From: JBJKPP01 sp046706145
GTDB lineage: Bacteria; Bacteroidota; Ignavibacteria; Ignavibacteriales; Ignavibacteriaceae
Length of the DNA: 35,267 nucleotides
Direction of reading: 5' to 3'
Assembly: GCA_046706145.1 (NCBI GenBank)
Contig: JBJKPP010000046.1
Span: forward strand, 1 to 35,267
The notes under the pieces: model-generated
The model's input: the letters and a program-made list of their open reading frames with translations, nothing else
Database searches by the model: none
Told to the model about the DNA's origin: nothing
Part shown: in pieces, positions 35,178 through 35,267 of the stretch
Position numbering within the stretch: position 1 is the stretch's first letter
How the letters are laid out: each line of letters starts with the position of its first letter
Made by a program: the position numbers and the translations under genes

Positions 35178-35267
35178 CTAATCTCTTAATTTCCTTCCCG
35201 TAAGTTGAAGAAACAGAGACTCTAAGGAGGGTTTCTTAAGATTTATGGCTGAATAGCTTATCCCATT
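35178..35267 (-). CDS. C-terminal end of an ABC transporter ATPase (partial)
   Basis: The minus strand is open from the right window edge to a TAG at 35180-35178, giving 29 residues: ISYSAINLKKPSLESLF followed by LQLTGRKLRD. The PSLE-x-LF-x-x-LTGR-x-L-x-D pattern is the usual end of ATPases that drive ABC-2 exporters. Walker motifs would lie outside the window. It is on the same strand and upstream of the methyltransferase and the ABC-2 permease, so the three are probably one transcription unit. This was found by reading the frame by eye, and it is short. Confidence 0.7.
   Translation of the reverse strand, partial: NGISYSAINLKKPSLESLFLQLTGRKLRD

Noticed and set aside
1..35267. CRISPR arrays, tRNA or rRNA genes, insertion sequences, phage genes
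   Set aside because: No direct-repeat arrays, cloverleaf-like sequences, transposases, integrases or phage structural genes were recognised on reading both strands; a tRNAscan and Infernal run would settle small RNAs.

Overview
The window carries the chromosomal replication-origin neighbourhood of a bacterium from the FCB group, most likely an Ignavibacteria-type (Bacteroidota/Chlorobiota-related) organism. Reasons: AT-rich DNA, a secreted protease ending in a type IX secretion (Por) sorting domain with a YPNPFNP motif, a bacterial tricorn-like S41 protease, weak or absent Shine-Dalgarno sequences at many genes, and the order rpmH-rnpA-yidD-yidC / dnaA-dnaN-recF-dciA(DUF721)-gyrB-gyrA. The taxonomic call is inference from these traits; no rRNA gene is present.

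Left arm (1-11 kb): the 5' end of an unidentified secreted or membrane protein, an SDR oxidoreductase divergent from a group II PLP-dependent decarboxylase, an MFS transporter behind a 1082-residue tricorn-like protease (minus strand), then a plus-strand run of a small exported duplicated-domain protein, a ClC chloride channel/antiporter with CBS and RCK_C domains, a small membrane protein and a 164-residue orphan.

Origin (11-26 kb): a minus-strand set rpmH-rnpA-yidD-yidC followed by a patatin/POTRA/beta-barrel protein (type Vd secretion architecture). It diverges from plus-strand dnaA-dnaN-recF-dciA-gyrB-gyrA. The two long non-coding stretches (about 436 bp each) flank dnaA. The first holds one perfect and three near-perfect DnaA boxes; the second holds a very AT-rich block. 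Together they look like a bipartite oriC.

Right arm (26-35 kb): a T9SS-exported subtilisin-like protease, hemL (C5-pathway tetrapyrrole synthesis), a DUF3298-type exported protein, an RRM RNA-binding protein with a clear terminator, an APC amino-acid permease, and a minus-strand cluster of an ABC-2 permease, a SAM-methyltransferase-like protein and the last 29 codons of an ABC ATPase at the window edge.

No tRNA, rRNA, CRISPR array, insertion sequence or prophage was recognised. Most of the window is housekeeping. The less ordinary items are the origin architecture, the type Vd protein behind yidC, the ClC protein with unusual ion-pathway residues, the possible degenerate nuclease-fold orphan, and the methyltransferase lodged between the two halves of an ABC exporter.
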